From Magnetovibrio sp. (GTDB taxonomy: Bacteria; Pseudomonadota; Alphaproteobacteria; Rhodospirillales; Casp-alpha2), in the NCBI GenBank assembly GCA_002721825.1, contig PBLS01000025.1, positions 1 to 41,417 on the forward strand: a DNA stretch of 41,417 bases. The letters run 5' to 3'. Positions 1-8,829 of this stretch are shown here, in pieces. How positions within the stretch are numbered: position 1 is the first letter of the stretch; each line of letters begins with the position of its first letter. The notes under the pieces were generated by a model. That model worked only from the letters and a program-made list of their open reading frames with translations, was not told the origin of the DNA and made no database searches. Made by a program: the position numbers and the translations under genes.

Positions 1-1593
1 AACCGTTACCGCAGCATCACAACCCTTGCTTTTTTGTTAAACTTTAACCTGTTGCTCGGCGGGTGCGGTGTGATGCCGGGTGAGATGTTTACCGAGAGTT
101 TCTGGGCTAGTTCGCCTTTCCACGAGAATGCAGAGGCAGAGCTTGGAATTGCTGAAATGGCCAAGGGTAATTATATAACAGCAGAAGCTCATTTCAAACG
201 TGCTTTGAAGTCTAATCCGCGGGATATCGATGCGTTAATAGGAGCTGGTATTCTCTACCAAAACACTGGCCAAAGCACGAAAGCACGGGAAATGTATGAA
301 GCGGTACTTGCGTTACGCCCGGACGAATCGCGACAATTCGTTGTATGGAATGCCATAGTTACAAAACCAGCAGCCCAAATTGCTAGTGTTAACCTTTCTT
401 TACTAGAAAGTGGAGGGGTCGCGACATCTATAAAGAGCAATAAGGCTCCGCCAAACTTTGGTAGAACGCCGAAGGCGAATAGTCAGGTGAAAGGTGTCCC
501 CGCAGGTTCTGCTATGCTTGGACGTGCGGCAGTTGAGCAGCAAACCAGCCCTACGGCCGATGATAAAAATTTTGCGATCATTCCGCTTTCTAAACAAGAC
601 AGTAATGTTCTGTCTCGTTTTTCGACTCTCAAAGCGTTGCGAGATCAAGGCTTAATTACAGCAGACGAGTATTCACGCCGTCGCCAGACAAATGTCGGTG
701 CACTTTTGCCGTTGACCTCGCCTCCACCAGCTGCAGGGCTGGACCGTTCCGTTCCTACAACCGAACAAATTACGGGCCGACTTCGTGCAATAGGGCGTGC
801 ACTTGAAATGCGTGCTATTTCTGTAAGCCAGCACTCGGCGGAGCGAAGTATGATTTTGGATGCTATGATGCCTTCCGCTCCGGTAGTGGTAGCTAATCCC
901 GCTATTCCACCAAAAGGACTTATGGAAGCAGCGGACGCGGTCCGCCGACTTGAAGTGTTGAGGAATGATGGGTTCATTAGCTCTGATGAGTATAGTCGTG
1001 AGCGCCAGGCGATTGAGCTTGCTATGCGACCGAACTCGACCGCACAAAAAAGAAGTGCAAAACCGACTAAACCTAAAACTAGCGTCATGGGCGCTGTTGA
1101 AGAAAAAGCTATGCCTAAAAAGCCGAGTGCGGCCGTACATTTGGCGTCATACCGTTCTATTAAGCAGGCAGAGCGGGGGTGGGCTCGGATTAAACGCGCT
1201 CACCGCTCCGTTTTAGGCAAACTGCGGCATGAGGTTACCAAGATTAATCTTGGCAAAAAAGGCATCTATTATAGGCTTAAAGCCGGTCCATTTAAGAATT
1301 TAACTAGCGCTAAAAGGGCTTGTGGTAAACTAAAGCGGCGGCGCCAATTTTGTGAACCAAGTACCATGGTTACTTTGCAAAAGAATGCAGTTTCAAACGT
1401 TTTCAACTTTTCTCCGAAGATCTTAGCAAGCAACCTCGATGGACAATTAGAAGCTGTGTCGGATCCTCTTAAAAATTCGGATGATTTGTTTTTATTCAAT
1501 CCTTCGGGACTTCTTGCACAATCAAACTCTTCATCTCGGCGAAAACCAAATAGAGTATTTCGCGGGCAACTAAAGTCAGGGGGGCCAATCTAA
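1..1593 (+). CDS. TPR-repeat lipoprotein with two SHOCT-like helical motifs and a C-terminal SPOR-like domain (5' end truncated by window)
   Basis: Frame is open to base 1 (NRYRSITTLAFLLNFNLLLGGCG), giving a lipobox-like LLGGC. TPR-like 'YITAEAHFKRALKSNPRDIDALIGAGILYQNTGQSTKAREMYEAVLALRP'. SPOR-like 'AVHLASYRSIKQAERGWARIK...INLGKKGIYYRLKAGPFKNLTSAKRACGKLKRRRQFC'. Confidence 0.75.
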   Translation, partial: NRYRSITTLAFLLNFNLLLGGCGVMPGEMFTESFWASSPFHENAEAELGIAEMAKGNYITAEAHFKRALKSNPRDIDALIGAGILYQNTGQSTKAREMYEAVLALRPDESRQFVVWNAIVTKPAAQIASVNLSLLESGGVATSIKSNKAPPNFGRTPKANSQVKGVPAGSAMLGRAAVEQQTSPTADDKNFAIIPLSKQDSNVLSRFSTLKALRDQGLITADEYSRRRQTNVGALLPLTSPPPAAGLDRSVPTTEQITGRLRAIGRALEMRAISVSQHSAERSMILDAMMPSAPVVVANPAIPPKGLMEAADAVRRLEVLRNDGFISSDEYSRERQAIELAMRPNSTAQKRSAKPTKPKTSVMGAVEEKAMPKKPSAAVHLASYRSIKQAERGWARIKRAHRSVLGKLRHEVTKINLGKKGIYYRLKAGPFKNLTSAKRACGKLKRRRQFCEPSTMVTLQKNAVSNVFNFSPKILASNLDGQLEAVSDPLKNSDDLFLFNPSGLLAQSNSSSRRKPNRVFRGQLKSGGPI

Positions 1594-1660
1594 ACGTTTT
1601 TATTGGTAACTTACTGTTAGTTCGTAGTAGTACCCTAATTTAAATCTAGGCCTCTTAAAA

Positions 1661-2887
1661 TTAGTCTGTTTGTACAACACCGGCGTCGACAAGTTTAGTA
1701 ACTTCTTTGCTGCTATATCCAAGTAGGTTTTCCATTAACTCTCGTGTGTGTTGCCCGAGTTTTGGTGCTGGTTTCGCTGGAATTTCCGGCATAGCGGAAA
1801 GGTGTGGGGGGGTTCGAGCAAACTTGTGAGAACCAACCTCTGGATCATCGACATCTATTAATATGCCGCGCTCGTAAACGCGTTTGTCGTCAAAGATATC
1901 CTTGGTATTGTACACGGGGCCACAGGGAACGCCAGCGTTGTTGAGCGCTTCCACCACGTCACTTCTCTTTTGCATCCCAAACCAGGCTTCTAAAATCGGT
2001 TGCAGGAAACCGATGTTTTGGCAGCGAGTTGGCCCGGAATTAGATCTAGGATCATTCTTCAACTCTGGTTTACCCATAAGGTCAGCTAGTCGACCCCAAA
2101 TGATATTATCCGGGGCATTAATTGCGACCCAACCATCTAGACATCTGTATGCGTCACGTGGCCAAATATTTTTTGGTTCACCGCGGGAATTCACCTGCCC
2201 AGAGATGGAATAAAGTGCTACCTGTGCTTCATTGAGCGCAACCATATTGTCAAACATTGCACTATCGACTAACTGGCCATAACCAGTACGTTCACGCATG
2301 AAAAGTGCCTGCATAATACCATAGGCTGCAATTTGTCCAGAATAGACATCGGCCATGCCATAAATTGTCCAGCTAGGAGGTTTGTCGGCAAAACCGACCA
2401 TGTGCATAATACCACTCATCGCTTCGGCGACAATATCGAATGCAGGGCGGTCGGCGTACGGCCCTTTGTATCCCTCTAGTTGTCCGAAACCCGAGATTAT
2501 ACCCCAAATCAAGCGTTTGTTAATCCTACTCATTTCCGTATAGCCTAGGCCTTGTTTATTCATTGAACCAGGGCGTAGGTTTTCAACGACGATATCGGCA
2601 CGTTCGCATAAACGTCGAAATATATTCTTACCACTTGGATCACGGAGGTTTAGAGCCAGGCTTTTCTTATTTCGATTATACGCCATGAAGCCGGCAGCTT
2701 TTTTGTGACCATTTTTTTCCGCGAAGGGTGGCATAACTCTGCGGGGGTCACCGACCCCAGGACGCTCAATTTTAATTACTTCGGCTCCAGCATCTGCGAG
2801 CAACATCGTACAATACGGACCTGCTATATATTGTTCGAGCCCAACCACTCTGATTCCATCAAGTGGCCGCGCGGATAGACTGCTCAT
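1661..2887 (-). CDS. CoA-transferase family III (CaiB/BaiF)
   Basis: 'PLDGIRVVGLEQYIAGPYCTMLLADAGAEVIKIERPGVGDPRR' and 'VENLRPGSMNKQGLGY' are family hallmarks. Start reassigned to the ATG at 2887 (MSSLSARPLDG), just downstream of the thiolase stop. Confidence 0.9.
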   Translation of the reverse strand: MSSLSARPLDGIRVVGLEQYIAGPYCTMLLADAGAEVIKIERPGVGDPRRVMPPFAEKNGHKKAAGFMAYNRNKKSLALNLRDPSGKNIFRRLCERADIVVENLRPGSMNKQGLGYTEMSRINKRLIWGIISGFGQLEGYKGPYADRPAFDIVAEAMSGIMHMVGFADKPPSWTIYGMADVYSGQIAAYGIMQALFMRERTGYGQLVDSAMFDNMVALNEAQVALYSISGQVNSRGEPKNIWPRDAYRCLDGWVAINAPDNIIWGRLADLMGKPELKNDPRSNSGPTRCQNIGFLQPILEAWFGMQKRSDVVEALNNAGVPCGPVYNTKDIFDDKRVYERGILIDVDDPEVGSHKFARTPPHLSAMPEIPAKPAPKLGQHTRELMENLLGYSSKEVTKLVDAGVVQTD

Positions 2888-2891
2888 GTAA

Positions 2892-4139
2892 TCAGTCTCC
2901 AATCCATTCAAATAAGGTAGAAACTCCCATGCCAACGCCAACACATAGTGATGCAACACCGTAGAGAGGTCTTTTCGTATCAGCGGCGCGTCGTTCCATT
3001 TCATTCATGAGCGTAACCACGATACGGGCCCCCGAGCAGCCCAAGGGATGCCCGAGTGCAATTGCGCCGCCGTTTACGTTTAGTTTCTGTGGGTCAATTC
3101 CGAGTTGGCGCTGGCAGCCTAAAACTTGCGCAGCGAATGCCTCATTAATTTCAAAGAGTTCAATATCGTCGATAGTAAGACCGAATCGCTTCAACAACTT
3201 TTGTGTTGCAGGCACAGGCCCATAACCCATTACGCTTGGGTCTACACCGGCAGCTGCAGATCCTATCCACCGTAATTTCGGCTTTAGGCCAAATCTTTTT
3301 GCGCACGCTGACTCCATAATTAAGGTTGCGGCAGCACCGTCGTTAATCCCAGACGAATTGCCCGCGGTAACAGTACCGTCTTTTTTGAAACTGGGCCGTA
3401 GTTTCGCCATATCCTCTTCATCGGTAGCCAAGGCCCATTTGCCACCTTTCAATCTCATCCGAGGATGTTCATCAATTGCAATTTTTATCGCATCACCTTT
3501 CCGTTGTGGGATAGAGACGGGGTGTATCTCTTTTACAAATTTGCCCCCATTAATCGCAGAAATTGCACGGCGATGACTTTCAACAGCGTAAGCATCTTGT
3601 TCTTCGCGGGGGATTTGCATCTCTTCGGCTATATTTTCTGCAGTTTTACCTAGGGATATTATTGGATACATAGCGTCCATTTTTGGATTTTCGTAACGCC
3701 AGCCAACAGTAGTGTCGTATATTTTCGGTGGTGCAAATGTTGGTACACGGTCGGGCTTTGGCATTGACCATGGTGCGCGGGACATACTTTCAACGCCGGA
3801 TCCAATAAAAACGTCGCCTTCTTCAGCAATTATCGCCTTAGAAGCTTGGTTTACCGCTTCCAGACCGGATGCACAGTTTCGGTTAACGGTCACGCCAGGC
3901 ACCTCAATTGGAAAACCAGCTAAAAGTGATGACATACGGGCGATGTCACGATTGTCTTCACCAGCTTGGTTTACGCAACCGGCATAAATATCCTGAATGA
4001 TGGCTGGATCAATGCCGGTACGCTCTATAAGGGCCTTGTAAATTTCCGCGAGTAAATCGTCGGGACGGATGCCCGCTAACCCTCCCCCAAATTTACCTAT
4101 AGCACTGCGTACACCGTCGACGATTACAACGTCTCTCAT
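2892..4139 (-). CDS. Thiolase (acetyl-CoA C-acyltransferase, PcaF/FadA-like)
   Basis: 'NRNCASGLEAVNQA' active-site Cys, 'NEAFAAQ', 'NVNGGAIALGHPLGCSGAR', C-terminal 'SLCVGVGMG'. Confidence 0.92.
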   Translation of the reverse strand: MRDVVIVDGVRSAIGKFGGGLAGIRPDDLLAEIYKALIERTGIDPAIIQDIYAGCVNQAGEDNRDIARMSSLLAGFPIEVPGVTVNRNCASGLEAVNQASKAIIAEEGDVFIGSGVESMSRAPWSMPKPDRVPTFAPPKIYDTTVGWRYENPKMDAMYPIISLGKTAENIAEEMQIPREEQDAYAVESHRRAISAINGGKFVKEIHPVSIPQRKGDAIKIAIDEHPRMRLKGGKWALATDEEDMAKLRPSFKKDGTVTAGNSSGINDGAAATLIMESACAKRFGLKPKLRWIGSAAAGVDPSVMGYGPVPATQKLLKRFGLTIDDIELFEINEAFAAQVLGCQRQLGIDPQKLNVNGGAIALGHPLGCSGARIVVTLMNEMERRAADTKRPLYGVASLCVGVGMGVSTLFEWIGD

Positions 4140-4176
4140 CGTTTGAAACCTCTCGTTTAAACATTAGCGTAATGAT

Positions 4177-4665
4177 TTAATTCTTTATGGGGGCTGGTTT
4201 TGTAGATGTAGGTGGAGGTGAGACTTCACCGCGTGGCGAGGCGGTTACCGTTACATCACTACCGGCTAGTGTAGCACTCTGAATGGCGATGGCCAGAACG
4301 CGTTCCGGTGATGAATACGTTAGGATTGAAGTTGGTGCACGCACACTAGTAACCTCTTGCCAACCATACTGAGGTAGGTTCTCACGGTAAAAGTCAAACA
4401 ATTGATTAATGTTACCGGAAGATTTCAAAACTAACTGTCCGTACCAAGGCTTAGAACCAAATACTAGAGTCTTATCAACGTTAATTTTGGATCCCGCAGG
4501 AATAGGAATATTTGGAAATTGGCTAAATGGGGAAACGCTTCCTTGTGCAGTAGAATTGCTATTTGAAGACGTATTGCCCTGAATGAAATTGCTACTAGTT
4601 TCGCATCCAGCGAGTATGCTTGCGATTGCTACCACTACAATTATCTGTGTCAAATTTTTAAACAT
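4177..4665 (-). CDS. Small predicted lipoprotein of unknown function
   Basis: Signal peptide plus lipobox 'MFKNLTQIIVVVAIASILAGCETSS'; ORF of about 162 aa; no family recognised. Confidence 0.6.
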   Translation of the reverse strand: MFKNLTQIIVVVAIASILAGCETSSNFIQGNTSSNSNSTAQGSVSPFSQFPNIPIPAGSKINVDKTLVFGSKPWYGQLVLKSSGNINQLFDFYRENLPQYGWQEVTSVRAPTSILTYSSPERVLAIAIQSATLAGSDVTVTASPRGEVSPPPTSTKPAPIKN

Positions 4666-4808
4666 CGAATGCTTGCCTTTCCCTGGCAAAATTTCTCTTA
4701 GACCTTATAGCACTGAATTTACTGACAGGCCACCACCAGGAAGAACATGGGTTTTCTAGTACTAGTCGATAGATTAAGCTGGCATTGCAATATTGAGGAA
4801 GCGAAATT

Positions 4809-5441
4809 ATGCCTATGAACGGGACTAATATAAAACGTGTTTTAATAGCCATAACAGGTGCAAGCGGTGCTATTTATGGCGTACGACTTTTGGAAATATT
4901 GAACGCAAAGCCTGATGTAGAAACGCATGTAATAGTTTCAAAAGCCGCGGGACTTACGCTCTCAGCTGAATGTGACCGGAACGTTGCGGAAGTAGAGGCT
5001 TTAGCCGATGTGGTGCATTTAGTCGGAAATATTGGCGCAGCACCGGCTTCAGGGTCTTTTTCTCTAAATGCGATGATAATTGCACCGTGTTCCATAAAAA
5101 CGGCCTCAAATATAGCATACGGTAACACGGCTGATCTGATTACCCGCACCGCTGATGTGATGCTAAAAGAGCATCGTAAACTGATCGTAGCTGTTCGTGA
5201 GACACCTTTACATGCTGGTCATCTTGAGACGTTACAGCGGCTTGTTGGCCTTGGTGCTGTGATTTTTCCTCCGATGCCTGCTTTTTATCATAAGCCTACT
5301 TCAATAAATGAGATCATTAGTCAGTCTTGCATGCGGATGCTTGACCAGATAGGCATTAATTCTGACGAAGTGCCACGGTGGGGAGAAACCAGCGGTATTG
5401 CAGCAGTCGGTCCAAAATCAATTTTTGTGGATGAAACGTAA
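4809..5441 (+). CDS. ubiX: Flavin prenyltransferase UbiX
   Basis: 'RVLIAITGASGAIYGVRLLEIL', 'MIIAPCSIKTASNIAYGNTADLITRTADVMLKEHRKLIVAVRETPLHAGHLETL', 'FPPMPAFYHKP'. Confidence 0.93.
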   Translation: MPMNGTNIKRVLIAITGASGAIYGVRLLEILNAKPDVETHVIVSKAAGLTLSAECDRNVAEVEALADVVHLVGNIGAAPASGSFSLNAMIIAPCSIKTASNIAYGNTADLITRTADVMLKEHRKLIVAVRETPLHAGHLETLQRLVGLGAVIFPPMPAFYHKPTSINEIISQSCMRMLDQIGINSDEVPRWGETSGIAAVGPKSIFVDET

Positions 5442-6838
5442 TGGAGCGGACCCTTTTTGATAAAATTTGGGACCAGCATGTGGTCACTGACCTTGGTTCT
5501 GGTATGAATTTACTGCACGTAGATCGGATTTTGTTGCACGACTTAAGCGGTTTTCGTGCGTTAAGAGCACTAGATGATGCTGGTGAAACCGTTATTCACC
5601 CGGAGCTAGTGGTTGCTTGTCCGGATCATACTGTTGCTAGTGATCCTACTAATCCCTTTGCTAGTGAGACTTATGATCGGGTCGGAGACGAGTTTCGGAT
5701 CTTATGCCAACGTCATAAAATTCGACATTATGATGTAGAAAGCCAGGAGTTTGGTATTTTACATATCATTGGCCCGGAATTAGGTTTGACATTACCAGGT
5801 ACGACGTTGGTTTGTGGCGACAGTCACACATGTACGCATGGTGGTTTAGGTTCTCTTGCTTGGGGGATTGGATCTAGCGAGCTCGTAAATGTTTTAGCAA
5901 GTCAAACAATCATACAACGTAAGCCCAAGCGGATGCGTGTTAATTTTGAAGGAAGTTTACAAGAAGGCGTTACCCCCAAAGATATGATTCTGCACTTAAT
6001 TGGGCAGTCAGGTGTAGAAGCCGGCGATGGTTTCGCCGTTGAATATGCAGGGACTGCAATTCGTAAGCTGAATATTGAGGGACGTCTTACCGTCTGTAAC
6101 CTCTCAATAGAGATGGGTGCCAAGTATGGAATGGTGGCACCTGATGAAAAGGTATTTGATTATTTGCGTGATCGAAAACATGTGCCTCAAGACGAAATTT
6201 GGGATAAGGCGGTAACGCATTGGCGAAAACTCCATACCGATGATGATGCGATATTTGAAAAAGAGGTGTTAATTGAAGTTGAAGACCTAAAGCCTCACGT
6301 GACCTGGGGTACGAGCCCAGAACATGTTATTGCAATAGATGGTGCAGTCCCTGGGCTGGATAGTACTTATGGCGAAGAAGAACGCCTCGCAGTATCGGCG
6401 GCGCTTGATTATATTGGCCTCGAGCCTGGAACACCAATAGAAGGCGTAGATATTGATTGGGTTTTTATTGGATCATGTACAAATAGCCGAATTAGCGATT
6501 TAAGAGCGGCCGCTAGTGTCATTAAAGGTCGTAAGGTTGTTGAAGGAGTTACTGCTTGGGTGGTACCGGGTTCAGCAATGGTTAAAGCCGAAGCAGAATC
6601 AGAAGGTCTTGATAAAATTTTCATCGAAGCTGGCTTTGACTGGCGCGTTCCAAGTTGTTCGCTTTGTGTTGGTGCAAACGGTGATATTCTTTCGCCCGGA
6701 GAGCGCAGCATTTCGACATCAAACCGAAATTTTGTGGGTCGCCAGGGACCGGGGTCCCGCACTCATCTGGCTAGCCCTACAATGGCAGCTGCGGCGGCAA
6801 TAACTGGAAAAATCACTGATGTAAGAAAGTTGGTATAA
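5441..6838 (+). CDS. leuC: 3-isopropylmalate dehydratase large subunit
   Basis: 'TLFDKIWDQHVV', 'CGDSHTCTHGGLGSLAWGIGSSE', 'FIGSCTNSRISDLR', 'CSLCVGANGDILSPGERSISTSNRNFVGRQGPGSRTHLASPTMAAAAAITG'. Start ATG overlaps the ubiX TAA by 1 nt (TAATG). Confidence 0.92.
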   Translation: MERTLFDKIWDQHVVTDLGSGMNLLHVDRILLHDLSGFRALRALDDAGETVIHPELVVACPDHTVASDPTNPFASETYDRVGDEFRILCQRHKIRHYDVESQEFGILHIIGPELGLTLPGTTLVCGDSHTCTHGGLGSLAWGIGSSELVNVLASQTIIQRKPKRMRVNFEGSLQEGVTPKDMILHLIGQSGVEAGDGFAVEYAGTAIRKLNIEGRLTVCNLSIEMGAKYGMVAPDEKVFDYLRDRKHVPQDEIWDKAVTHWRKLHTDDDAIFEKEVLIEVEDLKPHVTWGTSPEHVIAIDGAVPGLDSTYGEEERLAVSAALDYIGLEPGTPIEGVDIDWVFIGSCTNSRISDLRAAASVIKGRKVVEGVTAWVVPGSAMVKAEAESEGLDKIFIEAGFDWRVPSCSLCVGANGDILSPGERSISTSNRNFVGRQGPGSRTHLASPTMAAAAAITGKITDVRKLV

Positions 6839-6844
6839 TAGGAT

Positions 6845-7471
6845 ATGCAAGCTTTTACAAAATTAACAGCGATTGCGGCACCTCTATTCCGTCCAAATAT
6901 TAATACGGATATTATTACGCCGATGCAGTTTCTTGTTGGAACCTCTCGTGAAGCCATGGGTGACATCTTATTTGCACCTTGGCGTTTCAATGATGATGGC
7001 TCGGAGAACCCTGATTTTATCTTGAATATGGAGCATTTTCGTGAAGCACGCATTCTTATTGGAGGACCTAACTTTGCGTGTGGGTCTTCGCGTGAGAGTG
7101 CTGTTTGGGCTCTGCATTCCTTCGGCTTTAGGGCTGTAATTGCCCCTAGTTTTGGTGGAATTTTTGCGAATAATTGCTTTCAGTCTGGAATGTTACCTAT
7201 TGTGCTACCTGAGAAAAAAGTGGCGGCACTTGTTCGACAATTGGATGCTGCGCCTCATACAGCAACCTTTACGATCGATCTAGAAACGTTACTCGTTCTG
7301 CCTTCTCAGGGTGAGGCTATTCCTTTTAAAATTGAAGAATTTAGGCGCACCGCTTTACTCGAAGGCCTCGATGATCTGGGGTTGATGAAAAAGCACAGCG
7401 ATAAGATTTCTGCGTTCCAGACCACGGATCGGAGATCGCGACCATGGATATATAGTGAAAATTTCGGTTAA
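6845..7471 (+). CDS. leuD: 3-isopropylmalate dehydratase small subunit
   Basis: 'NINTDIITPMQFL', 'GPNFACGSSRESAVWALHSFGFRAVIAPSFGGIFANNCFQSGMLPIVL'; immediately follows leuC. Confidence 0.93.
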   Translation: MQAFTKLTAIAAPLFRPNINTDIITPMQFLVGTSREAMGDILFAPWRFNDDGSENPDFILNMEHFREARILIGGPNFACGSSRESAVWALHSFGFRAVIAPSFGGIFANNCFQSGMLPIVLPEKKVAALVRQLDAAPHTATFTIDLETLLVLPSQGEAIPFKIEEFRRTALLEGLDDLGLMKKHSDKISAFQTTDRRSRPWIYSENFG

Positions 7472-7537
7472 TTGAAACCACTGAGTAAGATGGGTCCAAC
7501 TTTCGTTAGTTTTGGTGCGGCATGGCTAGAACGAATC

Positions 7538-8680
7538 TTAGTTAAGTGCTGCCATAAAGTTGCACAATAGCTCATGTTCCCTAGTAGGATCGATCCATCT
7601 GGCTACAATCACAATATCATCATCAGGTGATATCCAAATTAAATTTGTTCCGGCGCCCTTTGCAGCATATGCGTTTTCTGGAACGTTTGGCCAATGATTT
7701 TTCCTAGTGTTCAACCACCAGAGGAAACCATAATTTTCATTTATAGGGCAAGGTGAGCGTAGCTGCATGCACCATTTTTTAGGTAATATCTGACGGTTTT
7801 CCCATACCCCATTGCGGTGCACTAGAAGACCGAAACGTGCGTGGTCAAGCGAAGAAATATGGATACCGCCGCCCCAGTGTGTCCCACCGGGAACAGAAAG
7901 CATAGATTTGTCATTGATCTCGACCCAAGAATTTCTATACCCATGCCACGACCATTCATTACTAGCGCCTATAGGATCCATAATTCGCTTTTTGAGAATT
8001 TTAGGTAGTGGCGTTTGAAAGACGTGCATCAAAGCTAAACTCAAAAGATTCACGCGAACGTCATTATATTCCCAAAAGGTTCCGGGCATTTGTAGTTTTC
8101 GCTTTTGTCCCTTGCGACTGTTATCCGGTTTAGGGCCTACTTGGCGAAAGTGATCAACCTGGTCGGGCTTTCCGAAAAGGGTTCCATTCCATTCGCTCGT
8201 CTGATTTAAAAGGTGTCGCCAGGTAATTTTTGAGTTATTCGGAGATTTGAAGAGTTCACTTTTTATCGTTGATGCGACGGTAGCATCTATTTTTGGGATT
8301 AGGCCGTCACTGACGGCGATACCGGTTAATATAGCTAGATAGCTTTTGGCGATGGAGAAGGTCATATCGGCACGCTCTGGGTCACCCCATAGTGCGACCA
8401 ATTTGCCACCCTTAATAACAACACCATTCGGACCACCGCGAGGCTTGAAAATGCCAAGGGGTTCATTCCATGGAGCGGGCTCTATATCGGTAAGACCTGG
8501 AACTTTGTTGGCGTCGCCAAGATCACGGGGCCAATAGGTTTCTGAATTCAAAGCAAATTCGATAGCCTCAGCTAACCGGTTCGTATTAAAACCGACTTTG
8601 GAGGGCTCTACTTTTGCCCAATTGCTTCGGGGTCCAGGAAAGTAGTTCATGGTTAGAGGAGTATTTTCACGGGATGTCAC
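7538..8680 (-). CDS. Serine hydrolase, beta-lactamase (class C / PBP-like) family
   Basis: 'MTFSIAKSYLAILTGIAVSDG' (SxxK), 'YNDVRVNLLSLAL' (YxN), 'WGGGIHISSLDHARFGLLV'. Alternative start ATG at 8650 (MNYFPGPRSN). Confidence 0.82.
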   Translation of the reverse strand: MTSRENTPLTMNYFPGPRSNWAKVEPSKVGFNTNRLAEAIEFALNSETYWPRDLGDANKVPGLTDIEPAPWNEPLGIFKPRGGPNGVVIKGGKLVALWGDPERADMTFSIAKSYLAILTGIAVSDGLIPKIDATVASTIKSELFKSPNNSKITWRHLLNQTSEWNGTLFGKPDQVDHFRQVGPKPDNSRKGQKRKLQMPGTFWEYNDVRVNLLSLALMHVFQTPLPKILKKRIMDPIGASNEWSWHGYRNSWVEINDKSMLSVPGGTHWGGGIHISSLDHARFGLLVHRNGVWENRQILPKKWCMQLRSPCPINENYGFLWWLNTRKNHWPNVPENAYAAKGAGTNLIWISPDDDIVIVARWIDPTREHELLCNFMAALN

Positions 8681-8829
8681 GTGAATTCTGTATAAAGAAG
8701 ACCCTACCTACAACCAGGAAAATAGCCATCCTGACGCTGCAGATGCATTGGCTAGAGGTACAGATGTATATACCCATATTTTATATCCGCTTTCTTAGCA
8801 ACCTTTCTTCATCATTCAAATATTACCGT

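Noticed and set aside
645-1140. Two overlapping minus-strand ORFs (147 and 155 aa)
   Set aside because: Antisense to the TPR/SPOR lipoprotein gene, no recognisable motif, no ribosome-binding context; shadow ORFs.
1806-1812. Seven-G run within the CoA-transferase gene as a possible phase-variable tract
   Set aside because: Short, inside a conserved coding stretch, and no evidence of length variation; not enough to claim contingency-locus behaviour.
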